Shown here: positions 34,813 through 42,912 of the stretch, one piece after another
Position numbering within the stretch: position 1 is the first letter of the stretch
Layout of the letters: the number at the start of each line of letters is the position of its first letter
Origin: Rhodospirillum sp.
GTDB taxonomy: Bacteria; Pseudomonadota; Alphaproteobacteria; Dongiales; Dongiaceae
Assembly (NCBI GenBank): GCA_013822765.1
Contig: PNKY01000003.1
Span: forward strand, 62,001-126,000
DNA: 64,000 nt
Direction of reading: 5' to 3'
The notes under the pieces: generated by a model
Told to the model about the DNA's origin: nothing
Databases searched by the model: none
The model's input: the letters and a program-made list of their open reading frames with translations, nothing else
Position numbers and translations under genes: made by a program

Positions 34813-37458
34813 CTACACGGCCGCCGCGTCGCCCTTACCGGATTGCTCCTCGCGCTCCGGAATATACTCACCCCGGCCCTGCGCTGCGTGGCCGACCCGG
34901 ACGTCGGAGACGATGGAATCGGCATTGACCGTGATCGTGGTCGGCCACACGCCGATGCGGAACCGGTTGGTGATGGTGCCCTTGGGATCGGGCAGCACCG
35001 TGAAATCGAGCCCAAGCTGGTGCTGCCACCGTTCGGCCTCGCGCGGATCGGCGCCATCGACCACCACCACGACGTGGGGAGCGCCCTCCTGCTGACCGTA
35101 CCGCCCCATCAAGGAGCGCGCGCTATAGATCGATGCATCCGAATGCTGCTGGACGAAGGTGATGACGGTGTCCTTGCCCAACCGGCCCAGAGGCACTGGC
35201 GGACAATGCGACACCGCCGAATCGAGGATGTCCGCGAAGCCGGGCGTGAGGGCCGCGGCGGAGACGCCATATCCAACGTTGATGTAGTCGTGGTTGACGG
35301 GTGGCGAGAGGTCGGGCGACCGGCGCAGATGCGTATCGAGCGCGGTCGCCAGCACCTGGGGTTCGAGCCTGCCCTGATGGCGCCACGGGACAGTTCCTTC
35401 CGGCGAGACGAGCGCCAGGCTCGGCTCTCCGCCACCACCGCGCAGATCGAGCGTCCGCGACCAGCCGCCGTCCACGTCCTCGTTCACGTGCGCCATGATG
35501 CCGAACCGGCGGACGTGCCCGAGCACGGCTTCGGTCAGGCGCGGGCCGTGGTGGTCGAGCACGCCTTCCTTGAACAGAATGAGGACTGCCAGGCCGGCAT
35601 CATAGCGCCGGCAGTCTTCCAGCCCCTTGCCAAGAGCGTTGGCGGTCTCGTCGCTCCACTCCTCTCCGGCATAGAGCACCAGCGTGTTGGCGGCGTTGTT
35701 GCCGCCCTGGCGCACCGCTACGAGCGCGCGTTCCTTGAGCTGCGGGAATGGCACGTCCTGGGACAGTTCCGGCATGTCCCGGAAGTGCAGGCGGCCCTTC
35801 GGCGGGTAGACCAATCCGAGATCGAATCCGAACCGCTGGCATCTGCGCTCGCTGATGACGGTCTCGAACTGACCGGTGACGGAGTTGATTCGCACGCCAA
35901 TGACCTTGAGGCAGACCTTGCCCCAGCCATCGAGCCCAGGCAGCGGCTCCGGCACACCGATGCCAACGCCCCAGCGGCTCGCCTTGCCTTTCGGGCGCCT
36001 CAGCAGGAAGCGGTCCTTATGGGTCTTGCTGCCCGGTTGATTGCCTTCGTCCGACCAGGTCCAGGACCATTCGAAGCGATCGATGCGTCCGCCGGGAATC
36101 CAGGTCTGCAGCGCACTGTGTGCATCGCCGGCTGCGGTCTTCTCCTGCTGGATGACGGGGTGACGGCGGGGCGAGAGGCCGATGCCACCGCGCAATATCA
36201 TCCCGTCGAATGTGAACTCGGCGGAATCGATCCATACGCTGGGTGACGGATCGAGCGATTTGAGTCGCTCCGCCAGCTCGCCGGTCTGCTGCGTCAGGCC
36301 GTTGACCGACGGCGAAGCGCTATTGCACGCGTTCTGCACCATGGGTGGAACGAGCTTCAGGATATTGTCCTTCACGATGTTGGCCATGGTGCCGCTGTAG
36401 ATGCCGCTGGCATGCACCGTGACCTTCAATGACCCCGGCGACAGCCACAGGCTGCCGCCGAAATTCAGAACGATGTCCTGCTCGACGTCGAAGGTCGCAT
36501 TGGGGAGGACGGAATTGGTGTTCGCCCACCCCTTGATTCTGATCTTGAACACGGCGTAGCTGCCGTTCGGGATCCACTCGACGGCTGGCGGGTGGACGCC
36601 AACATGATAGACCGTATCGATGTCGGGGGCCGGCCACGGCGTGGCAATATGCACAGGCACCGTCAATGCGAAACTGGCGAACGGCTGCACGGCTTTCTGA
36701 GCGACCGACATCAGATAGTTCACGTTGACCCCGACCGCGAGGTCGGCGCCGTTCAGCAGGACATTGTCGACGGTGTGGATGTCGCCCCAGGGATCGCCAT
36801 TCAGGCCGAGCGGCAACGCGATGGCCGATTCGACCTGATTGTTCAGGCTGCGCAGCGACCCACGCCGGAAGCGCTTGGAAACGGGATGAGGCGTCGCCTC
36901 GAACCGTTTCGCAAGCAGGCGCGCGATCTGGCGGGTCACCTTGGCGATGTTGGCCGCTTCGATTGCCGCTGGATCGCCCGACGGAATGGCGACCATGTCG
37001 CCAAACCCGACGTCGTCCACCGCCGTGCCGCGGAACTGCACGGAGTCCCGCACCACGCGGAACCAGAGGAAGTCCGCGGCATTCTTGGAAAAGCCCGGAC
37101 AGGACGGATCGATGTCCTGCAGCCGGTACTCGGCGCGGACCGTGCCGTTGATATAGGCCGGCAGCGGCTCGGTGCCGGGATCCGGCCGGTACCACGCGCG
37201 CACCGAGACCTGGAGGATGAAGCGGTCGGTGGCCCCGTGGACCAAATCGATCGTCGGCACCGAGACCTGGGCGTGCACGAGGCCGCGCACCCCCTCGTAT
37301 GCATGATCGTCGCCGATCCGCATGCGCACACTGTGCGGGAAGCTCGGCAGCTTGGGATTCTCGAATGCATTCTGGTGCATGCTCGCCATCAGGCGGTTGA
37401 GCGTGCCGCCGCTGATCTGGAGGACGGCGTCGAAGTCGCCGGTCAATGGATTGGGCAT
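34813..37458 (-). CDS. 881-residue protein with two Cys-less thioredoxin-like domains
   Basis: I do not recognise the first 550 residues. They are beta-rich, begin GDFDAVLQISGGTLNRLMASMHQ (a TULIP/BPI-like lipid-binding fold is possible but unproven), and have no signal peptide. The C-terminal part holds two thioredoxin/AhpC-like modules. One runs about 610-735 (NTLVLYAGEEWSDETANALGKGL..., SLALVSPEGTVPWRHQG). The other runs about 765-865 (KDTVITFVQQHSD..., LDFTVLPDPKGTITNRFRIGVWPTTITV). Neither has a CxxC, so they are structural or substrate-binding rather than redox domains. AAGGAGG precedes the ATG. It lies 15 bases after LamG protein 4 and 10 before the HgdB-like gene. Confidence 0.75.
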   Translation of the reverse strand: MPNPLTGDFDAVLQISGGTLNRLMASMHQNAFENPKLPSFPHSVRMRIGDDHAYEGVRGLVHAQVSVPTIDLVHGATDRFILQVSVRAWYRPDPGTEPLPAYINGTVRAEYRLQDIDPSCPGFSKNAADFLWFRVVRDSVQFRGTAVDDVGFGDMVAIPSGDPAAIEAANIAKVTRQIARLLAKRFEATPHPVSKRFRRGSLRSLNNQVESAIALPLGLNGDPWGDIHTVDNVLLNGADLAVGVNVNYLMSVAQKAVQPFASFALTVPVHIATPWPAPDIDTVYHVGVHPPAVEWIPNGSYAVFKIRIKGWANTNSVLPNATFDVEQDIVLNFGGSLWLSPGSLKVTVHASGIYSGTMANIVKDNILKLVPPMVQNACNSASPSVNGLTQQTGELAERLKSLDPSPSVWIDSAEFTFDGMILRGGIGLSPRRHPVIQQEKTAAGDAHSALQTWIPGGRIDRFEWSWTWSDEGNQPGSKTHKDRFLLRRPKGKASRWGVGIGVPEPLPGLDGWGKVCLKVIGVRINSVTGQFETVISERRCQRFGFDLGLVYPPKGRLHFRDMPELSQDVPFPQLKERALVAVRQGGNNAANTLVLYAGEEWSDETANALGKGLEDCRRYDAGLAVLILFKEGVLDHHGPRLTEAVLGHVRRFGIMAHVNEDVDGGWSRTLDLRGGGGEPSLALVSPEGTVPWRHQGRLEPQVLATALDTHLRRSPDLSPPVNHDYINVGYGVSAAALTPGFADILDSAVSHCPPVPLGRLGKDTVITFVQQHSDASIYSARSLMGRYGQQEGAPHVVVVVDGADPREAERWQHQLGLDFTVLPDPKGTITNRFRIGVWPTTITVNADSIVSDVRVGHAAQGRGEYIPEREEQSGKGDAAAV

Positions 37459-37473
37459 GACGATGCCTCCTTA

Positions 37474-38511
37474 CTATCGGTTTATGTCGAAGTGGTTCTC
37501 GATCTCGTCGGCGGAGAGCGGTTTCTTGTGCAGCACGACTTCCTGGATCTGGCTCATGAACGGATGCCGGAACACGGGATTGCCGGCGACCGTCGTGGTG
37601 GTGTTCTCGACGCCGATGAACAGCGGGACGTTGTCGGGGCGCGCATAGGATGGCAGGGTTTCCGAGACCGTGAGCTTGCCGCCGACATAGATCATGAGTT
37701 GCTTCGCGCCGGCCACCCCGGAATTCTGCATGACCAGTGCGAAATGGCTTCGGTCGGGACGCGGAACGAGCGGGGGCGACACGTAGACATCGGTCGCGCC
37801 GATCGCGACCCGCACCTGCCAATGACCGGCTCGGTCCTCGAACACGCGAAAGCCTCGGTCGCGCGCCGTCGAGCCCGGAAGGGCATAGCGGCCACCGCAA
37901 TCGAACAACATGTGCTCGTAGTTCGGCCGCAACGCAGGCGGCAGGATCCACGCCTCGATCGTGAATTCGTCGGTGTAGAGATCCGGCTTGAACGGCACGC
38001 GCACGAAGCCGCCCTTGAATGAACGCCCGAGCGCTGCCGGATCGGACACGATCAGCCCCGGTTTGCCTTCGATATCGCCTGGTGCCGCCTCTGAACCGCC
38101 GATCCCGGCTGTTGGGTTAACGTTGAGCAACGCCGTGCCGCTCACATAGGTGCCGTCCTGGAACCCCTTCTCGTCCTTCGCGACCGTGCTACCGGCCGGA
38201 TCGGTCAGCCGCCAATAGCCAATGACATCCGCTTTGTTCGGCTTGATCGGGTGCTTCGGGGTTCCCGTGGTGGACTCACCCATGATGTAGTCGCGATAGT
38301 TCGGCGGCTTGCCATCCGAGGGTGGCTGCGAGGGTTGCGACGGCTGCGATGGCGGCGGCAGGCTGGCCGGCGGCGGTGGCGGCTGTGCCGGCGGCTGCTC
38401 CGCTGGCGAGCCGGTCCCAACCACATCGAGACCGCAGCCGACAAAGCGGAACAGCAGCAGGATCGGCAAGACTAACAGCGGCGCGAGCAGGAACGTCCAC
38501 AGAATCGTCAT
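37474..38511 (-). CDS. LamG-domain protein 4 with FRFVGC N-terminus
   Basis: The 345-residue protein starts with a hydrophobic segment ending PLLVLPILLLFRFVGCG (candidate lipidated Cys26). A Pro/Gln/Ser-rich linker (about 33-68), the motif YRDYIMG, and a concanavalin-like LamG domain follow: FVRVPFKPDLYTDEFTIEAWILPP, HWQVRVAIG, MIYVGGKLTV, and the closing SQIQEVVLHKKPLSADEIENHFDI. LamG folds bind glycans or proteins. The start overlaps the stop of LamG 3 by four bases. It is the most distant of the four paralogues apart from number 1. Confidence 0.82.
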   Translation of the reverse strand: MTILWTFLLAPLLVLPILLLFRFVGCGLDVVGTGSPAEQPPAQPPPPPASLPPPSQPSQPSQPPSDGKPPNYRDYIMGESTTGTPKHPIKPNKADVIGYWRLTDPAGSTVAKDEKGFQDGTYVSGTALLNVNPTAGIGGSEAAPGDIEGKPGLIVSDPAALGRSFKGGFVRVPFKPDLYTDEFTIEAWILPPALRPNYEHMLFDCGGRYALPGSTARDRGFRVFEDRAGHWQVRVAIGATDVYVSPPLVPRPDRSHFALVMQNSGVAGAKQLMIYVGGKLTVSETLPSYARPDNVPLFIGVENTTTTVAGNPVFRHPFMSQIQEVVLHKKPLSADEIENHFDINR

Positions 38512-39509
38512 GACGTGATGCCCTTCCTGTTGATGTCCACGTGGTTGAAGAGTTCCGGTTGCGTCAGGAATTTGCTATGCAGCACCACCTCCTGGATCCG
38601 GAACAACGCCGGATGAAGCAGGACCGGATCAGCAGGCGAAGGAAAGAGTCGCGTGCGTTCCACTCCGATGAAAAGCGGCGCCCCGTTTGGCGGCGCATAG
38701 CTCGGAACTTCAATCGGCGTACCGACCATCTTGCCGTTGAGATAGAAGGCGACGCTTTTCTCTGTGCTGCCGGGGGTCTTGTCGCGAACCGTCAGCGCAA
38801 TATGCGTGGAGCTGTTGACCGAGATGCTCGGCGGATGGGGCAACAGACCGGTTTCCCGGGGCGCCAGATACACTTGCCAGCTGTTGGTGCGATCCGCGAC
38901 GATGCGGAACCCGAGAGGGGGATCTGACGGGTCCGCCGGATAGGCGTCGAACAAAGCATGCTCGTAGCCCTCGGTCAAAGTGCCAACTCTGACCCACGCC
39001 TCGATCGTAAACTGCGTGGTAAAGAGGTTCGGGACGTGCGGCACGACGACGTAGGCGCCGTCGAAGATGCGGCAATGGACGGTCGGATCGGAAGCGATCA
39101 GGCTATCTTCACCACGAAAAAAGCTGGCCGGGTTGCGCGGCTCGGAACCTGGCGCGTCTGGTGTTGGGTCGACATTGGGCAAGGCGTGACCCTCTCTCAC
39201 CTGACCGGGCGCAAACCTTTTCTCGTCGCTACCGAATGCTGCCGACTCTGGCGAATCGTCGACCAAGCGCCAGTAGGCGATTACAGCGCCGCCATCGGGC
39301 ACGAACTCGGGATTGCGAACGTTTCCTTTCCCTGGGTTCCCCAGGATGTAGTCACGATACTTCGGGACCGGCTGCTTCTCGGGAGGGATAGGGTACGACG
39401 TATCGAACTCGTCAAAGTCGAAGACCAACCCACAGCCCACGAAACGGAACAGCAGAACGATCGGCAGAACCAGCAGTGGCGCGAGCAGGAACGTCGAAAA
39501 TGTCGTCAT
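38508..39509 (-). CDS. LamG-domain protein 3 with FRFVGC N-terminus
   Basis: The 333-residue paralogue has the same hydrophobic start (PLLVLPIVLLFRFVGCG, Cys26), a short acidic linker instead of the Pro-rich one, YRDYILGNPGKG, YWRLVDDSPE, then the LamG fold (VVPHVPNLFTTQFTIEAWVRVGTL, IVADRTNSWQVYLAPRETGL, FYLNGKMVG) and the ending FRIQEVVLHSKFLTQPELFNHVDINRK. It is closest to LamG 2. Start and stop each overlap the neighbouring LamG genes by four bases (ATGA), so the series is translationally coupled. Confidence 0.82.
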   Translation of the reverse strand: MTTFSTFLLAPLLVLPIVLLFRFVGCGLVFDFDEFDTSYPIPPEKQPVPKYRDYILGNPGKGNVRNPEFVPDGGAVIAYWRLVDDSPESAAFGSDEKRFAPGQVREGHALPNVDPTPDAPGSEPRNPASFFRGEDSLIASDPTVHCRIFDGAYVVVPHVPNLFTTQFTIEAWVRVGTLTEGYEHALFDAYPADPSDPPLGFRIVADRTNSWQVYLAPRETGLLPHPPSISVNSSTHIALTVRDKTPGSTEKSVAFYLNGKMVGTPIEVPSYAPPNGAPLFIGVERTRLFPSPADPVLLHPALFRIQEVVLHSKFLTQPELFNHVDINRKGITS

Positions 39510-40573
39510 GGCGCGCCAACCTTCCGGTTGATGTCGACGTGGTTGAAAAGCTCCTCTTGCGACAGGGCCTTGCGATGCAGCACCACCTCCTGGATCCGGA
39601 ACAAGGCCGGGTGGCGCAGGGTCAGGAGGGTCGGCGATGGGACGGGTCGCGTGTTTTCAATCCCGATGAATAGCGGCGCCTCGTGGGGTGGCGCATAGCT
39701 CGTAATTTCCGCCGGGACGTCCGTCGGCTTGCCGTTGAGATAGAAGGTGACGATCTTTTCCGCGCTGCCCGGTGTCTTGTCGGCGATGGTCAGCGCAACA
39801 TGGGCGCGGCTGTTGGGCGAAATGAGCGGCGGCTTGGCGAATAGTGCCGTTTCTTTGGGCGCCACATACACCTGCCAGCTGTTGGTGCGATCCGCAACGA
39901 TGCGGAATCCACGCAGTGAGGCTGGCGTGCCCGCCGGATAGACATAGGTGCCGCCGGCGTCGAACAGCACATGCTCGTAGCCTTTCGTCAGAGTCCCAAC
40001 TCTGACCCACGCCTCGATCGTGAGCTGGCCGTGGAAAAGGTTTGGCACATGCGGCACGAAGAGATATGCGCCATCGAAGAAGCGGCAATGGACGGCAGGG
40101 TCTGACTCGATCAGGCTGTCTTCGCCGAGGGTGAAATGAGCGGGGTCGCGCGGCTCGGATCCCGGATCGTCATTCGTCGGAGCGACATCGGGCAAGCTGT
40201 GATTTTCTTTCGGCTGGCCCGGCGCGAATCCTTTCTCGTCGCTGCCGAACGCGTTCGGCCTGGTCGGGTCATCATCGATCAGCCGCCAGTAGGCCGTGAC
40301 ATCCGCGCCGTTCGGCACGATGCTCTTGTTGGCGACATCGCCCTTGGTATCCAGACCGAGGATGTAGTCGCGATAGCGTGGCGGCGCCTCGCGCTTCTCC
40401 GTGTCAGGAGGCGGTGTCGGAGTAGGTGTCGGCGTCGGCGCGGGGGTCGGCTGCGGTGTCGGCAGCGGGTCGCTCTGCGCCAGGGCCAGCTGTTCACCAC
40501 ATCCGACGAAGCGGAACAGCAGGACGATCGGGAGCACCAGCAGCGGAGGCAGAAAGAGGATCCACTCTGTCAT
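39506..40573 (-). CDS. LamG-domain protein 2 with FRFVGC N-terminus
   Basis: The 355-residue paralogue has hydrophobic start PLLVLPIVLLFRFVGCG (Cys25), a linker of Thr-Pro repeats (about 37-57), YRDYILGLDTKG, YWRLIDDDPT, and a LamG domain nearly superimposable on that of LamG 3 (VPHVPNLFHGQLTIEAWVRVGTL, IVADRTNSWQVYVAPKET). The ATG at 40573 overlaps the LamG 1 stop (TGATG); a GTG one codon upstream is an alternative. The Thr-Pro linker is typical of surface or wall-spanning proteins. Confidence 0.82.
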   Translation of the reverse strand: MTEWILFLPPLLVLPIVLLFRFVGCGEQLALAQSDPLPTPQPTPAPTPTPTPTPPPDTEKREAPPRYRDYILGLDTKGDVANKSIVPNGADVTAYWRLIDDDPTRPNAFGSDEKGFAPGQPKENHSLPDVAPTNDDPGSEPRDPAHFTLGEDSLIESDPAVHCRFFDGAYLFVPHVPNLFHGQLTIEAWVRVGTLTKGYEHVLFDAGGTYVYPAGTPASLRGFRIVADRTNSWQVYVAPKETALFAKPPLISPNSRAHVALTIADKTPGSAEKIVTFYLNGKPTDVPAEITSYAPPHEAPLFIGIENTRPVPSPTLLTLRHPALFRIQEVVLHRKALSQEELFNHVDINRKVGAP

Positions 40574-41490
40574 CACGATGCTCCACCAGGATCGGCATGA
40601 GCCTTGATCTGCGCGGGGGTCCGGACTGTCCGGTACAGAACGACCTCCTGGAGCGCGCCCCGCAAAGGCGAGGAGATGTTGGGTTGCGCCTTGGTCTCGA
40701 GATCCGACGGCTCGCTCTCCTCCCCGCGCGCCGCCATCAGCAGGGGGGCGCCGCTCGGTCGCGAATAGAATGGAAGAGTGCTGTTGTCGGCCGCGAGCTT
40801 GCCGTCGATGTAGAGCGCGACCCGGGTGGTCGAAGGCGTTGCCCGCTGCACGCTGACGGCGAGATGCGTCGGGAAATTGCCGGCCGGCACCAGCGGCGGT
40901 GACGCCAGGACGGCCCCGGTGGATCCCAGGTCGACCTGCCAGGCACGCCCGGCCGTCACATGGATCCGGAAAGCATGGAAGTCAGGGTTGGTGTCGAACG
41001 GTGCGCGATAGAAGCCGCCGGCGTGAAACACCGTGTGTTCTACGCCTGACCCGAAGTCCGGGCGCAGCCAGGCTTCGACCGTGAATTCGTGGGTGAACAG
41101 GTCCGCGTGTGCCGGAATGATCACGTAGCCGCCATTGTAGTATCGGCACGACACCACCGGCTTGGTCTGAACCAGGCTGTTCTGACCAAGGATGAAATCA
41201 CCCGGCGTGACATGCGGATCGCTGCTGTTGCGATATGAGCCCGCGTGCTTTCCGGTTTCGTCGAATGCGTCGATAGACTGGTCCACCAGCCGCCAGTAGC
41301 CGATGATGTCCGCCGCATCCTTCATGACGATGTCGCGATAGTTCGGAATGACAGGGTGCGGGATGGGATCGGGCTCCGGAGCCGGTGTCGAATTCTCCAG
41401 GCCAGCGATCTGCGCGCAACCCACGAAGCGGAACAGCAGGATGATGGGGAGGACCAGGAGCGGCGTCAGGATGAAGAGCAGTTCGGTCAT
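40573..41490 (-). CDS. LamG-domain protein 1 with FRFVGC N-terminus
   Basis: The 305-residue protein is the first and shortest of the four. Its hydrophobic start is PLLVLPIILLFRFVGCAQ (Cys25), followed by a short Pro linker, NYRDIVMKDAADIIGYWRLVD, then the LamG domain (YVIIPAHADLFTHEFTVEAWLRP, RIHVTAGRAWQVDLG, VALYIDGKLAAD, ALQEVVLYRTVRTPAQIKAH). GGGAGCGG lies before the ATG at 41490, 17 bases after the Lgt-like gene. An in-frame extension upstream is out-of-frame Lgt sequence and was not used. Confidence 0.82.
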   Translation of the reverse strand: MTELLFILTPLLVLPIILLFRFVGCAQIAGLENSTPAPEPDPIPHPVIPNYRDIVMKDAADIIGYWRLVDQSIDAFDETGKHAGSYRNSSDPHVTPGDFILGQNSLVQTKPVVSCRYYNGGYVIIPAHADLFTHEFTVEAWLRPDFGSGVEHTVFHAGGFYRAPFDTNPDFHAFRIHVTAGRAWQVDLGSTGAVLASPPLVPAGNFPTHLAVSVQRATPSTTRVALYIDGKLAADNSTLPFYSRPSGAPLLMAARGEESEPSDLETKAQPNISSPLRGALQEVVLYRTVRTPAQIKAHADPGGAS

Positions 41491-41507
41491 CGTCCGCTCC
41501 CATCCGC

Positions 41508-42245
41508 CTATGACAGCCAGGCCACGGCGAAGGCCGAGAGCGACACAGCGACGAAGATGGCCGACAGCGCGCGGTGCAGGCTGATGCCGCGCACCCGGTC
41601 TGGCGCGTCGCGCAGCGTCTCCAGCACGATGCGACCGGCGCCGTACGCGCCCAGCGCGTAGAGGAAGATCGCGCCGTCGAAACCGAGCCGGCCCCACAGA
41701 AGCAACGCGCCCGAAGTCACCACGATGCCCCAGCACGCTTCCAGGATCTGCAGTGGGATGCGCCGCCGCCAGATGCCGCGATAGTCCGGCAGGTTGAGCC
41801 CCCACCAGGCGGTCGTGGCACGGCCCGCGCAGCAGCCGTTCAGGAAGCAGCCCGCGCGCGTAATGGTCATCCCGATGAGCATGGTGAAGGAGCAGGTATC
41901 CCAATAGGACCCGAACGGGACCTCAAGCGCACCGAGCACGGGATAGGACAGCGGGAAGCCGAGCAGCAATCCGCCGTACATCGAGGCGCCGCCGGCCGAT
42001 ACCTTGAGAATGTCCCGTGGACGCGCCCAATAGCGTTGCCAGTTCGGCACGACGTGGAGCAGGCGCGCGCCGAGCAGCGCCACCGCGACCAGCAGGATCG
42101 AGGCCGCGAAAACCCGCGTGGTGTCGAGCCCGAGCGACAGCGCGGCGAACAACTGCGCGTAGATGCCAAGGACAATGCCCACGTACAGCATCGCCGGGTA
42201 GCTGTGGATCGACCAGCCGAAGCAATGGAATAGAACGCGTCGCAT
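41508..42245 (-). CDS. Lgt-like prolipoprotein diacylglyceryl transferase paralogue
   Basis: The 245-residue protein has seven hydrophobic segments and Lgt family blocks: HSYPAMLYVGIVLG (14-27), GGASMYGGLLLG (85-96), ITRAGCFLNGCCAGR (128-142, matching the Lgt signature G-R-x-x-N-F-x-N-G) and RRIPLQILEA. Lgt attaches diacylglycerol to the lipobox Cys. The His of the E. coli H-G-G motif, reported as essential there, is Tyr90 here, and extra Cys (C133, C138, C139) are present. It is therefore a divergent paralogue, not the housekeeping enzyme. The start at 42245 has GGGAGG. It lies between lspA and the four LamG genes. Confidence 0.82.
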   Translation of the reverse strand: MRRVLFHCFGWSIHSYPAMLYVGIVLGIYAQLFAALSLGLDTTRVFAASILLVAVALLGARLLHVVPNWQRYWARPRDILKVSAGGASMYGGLLLGFPLSYPVLGALEVPFGSYWDTCSFTMLIGMTITRAGCFLNGCCAGRATTAWWGLNLPDYRGIWRRRIPLQILEACWGIVVTSGALLLWGRLGFDGAIFLYALGAYGAGRIVLETLRDAPDRVRGISLHRALSAIFVAVSLSAFAVAWLS

Positions 42246-42308
42246 CGGTCCTCCCGTCGGCCACGCCATGGTCTCAGGCCATGAATGAACGTCGCGCGCG
42301 TGGCGCGC

Positions 42309-42731
42309 CTACAGCTGCAATGCGCCGATCAGAACTCCCAGAACGATTGCAACATCCGCCAAATTGAAAACCGGCCAGACCTTCAGGTCGATGAAGTCGA
42401 CCACGCCGCCGCGCCACAGGCGGTCGATCACGTTGCTGCTGGCGCCGCCGAGCGCCGCGCCCAAAGCGGCGGGCGCAACGGCATTCGTGAAGAAGCCGCC
42501 GAATTGAACCACCGCCACCAGCAGGGCGAACTCGACGAGCAGGAGCAGCACCGGGGCCGCCTCGCTGTTCCAGATGATCCAGCCCATGCGCCGGTTCAGC
42601 ACCGTCCGGATCGCGAGGAACCCGACGCCGACGACCCGCCCCTCTCTCAGCGCCGCCAGCACAAGCGACTTGGTCGACTGATCGAGAGCGACCACGAATA
42701 TCGCAGCCAACAGGAGCGCGGTGACGTGCAT
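42309..42731 (-). CDS. Signal peptidase II (LspA) paralogue
   Basis: The 140-residue protein has four membrane helices and all LspA signatures: DQSTK (17-21), NxxDR with catalytic Asp103 ([12 protein letters not shown]), VVDFID, and FNLAD with catalytic Asp126 ([11 protein letters not shown]). LspA cleaves lipoprotein precursors before the lipidated Cys. It is about 20 residues shorter than typical LspA. The start at 42731 is preceded by GAGG, which overlaps the stop of the small basic gene. Its place ahead of the Lgt-like gene and four FRFVGC proteins suggests a dedicated role. Confidence 0.9.
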   Translation of the reverse strand: MHVTALLLAAIFVVALDQSTKSLVLAALREGRVVGVGFLAIRTVLNRRMGWIIWNSEAAPVLLLLVEFALLVAVVQFGGFFTNAVAPAALGAALGGASSNVIDRLWRGGVVDFIDLKVWPVFNLADVAIVLGVLIGALQL

Positions 42732-42741
42732 CGTTCGTGCC

Positions 42742-42912
42742 TCACTTGGCCCTTGGCTTGGCGGCGGCCCGTTGAGGACGCGCCGCCGTTTCCTTGTGAC
42801 CGCCATCCTTGCCGTCACCGTCCACCTTCGCGCCGAGCGCGCCGGGTGCCTTCTTCGGCAGTTCCGCGAAGGGCTCCAGTCGCTCGATCATGCGTCGCGT
42901 CGTTCGCCTCAT
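42742..42912 (-). CDS. Small basic protein, 56 aa, first gene of the lipoprotein operon
   Basis: [21 protein letters not shown], then a Gly/Lys-rich middle and a C-terminal Ala/Arg/Lys/Pro tail ([11 protein letters not shown]). GGGGAG lies before the ATG at 42912, and the stop is 10 bases before lspA. It has no hydrophobic segment and is probably disordered and nucleic-acid- or membrane-surface-binding. The coding assignment rests on the ribosome site and spacing only, so it may be a leader rather than a working protein. Confidence 0.5.
   Translation of the reverse strand: MRRTTRRMIERLEPFAELPKKAPGALGAKVDGDGKDGGHKETAARPQRAAAKPRAK

Noticed and set aside
33405..38022. Long plus-strand frames (about 500 codons each) opposite the dehydratase module, the 881-aa gene and LamG 4
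   Set aside because: The minus strand has family motifs, ribosome sites and tight gene spacing. The plus-strand products are Arg/Gly/His-rich noise.
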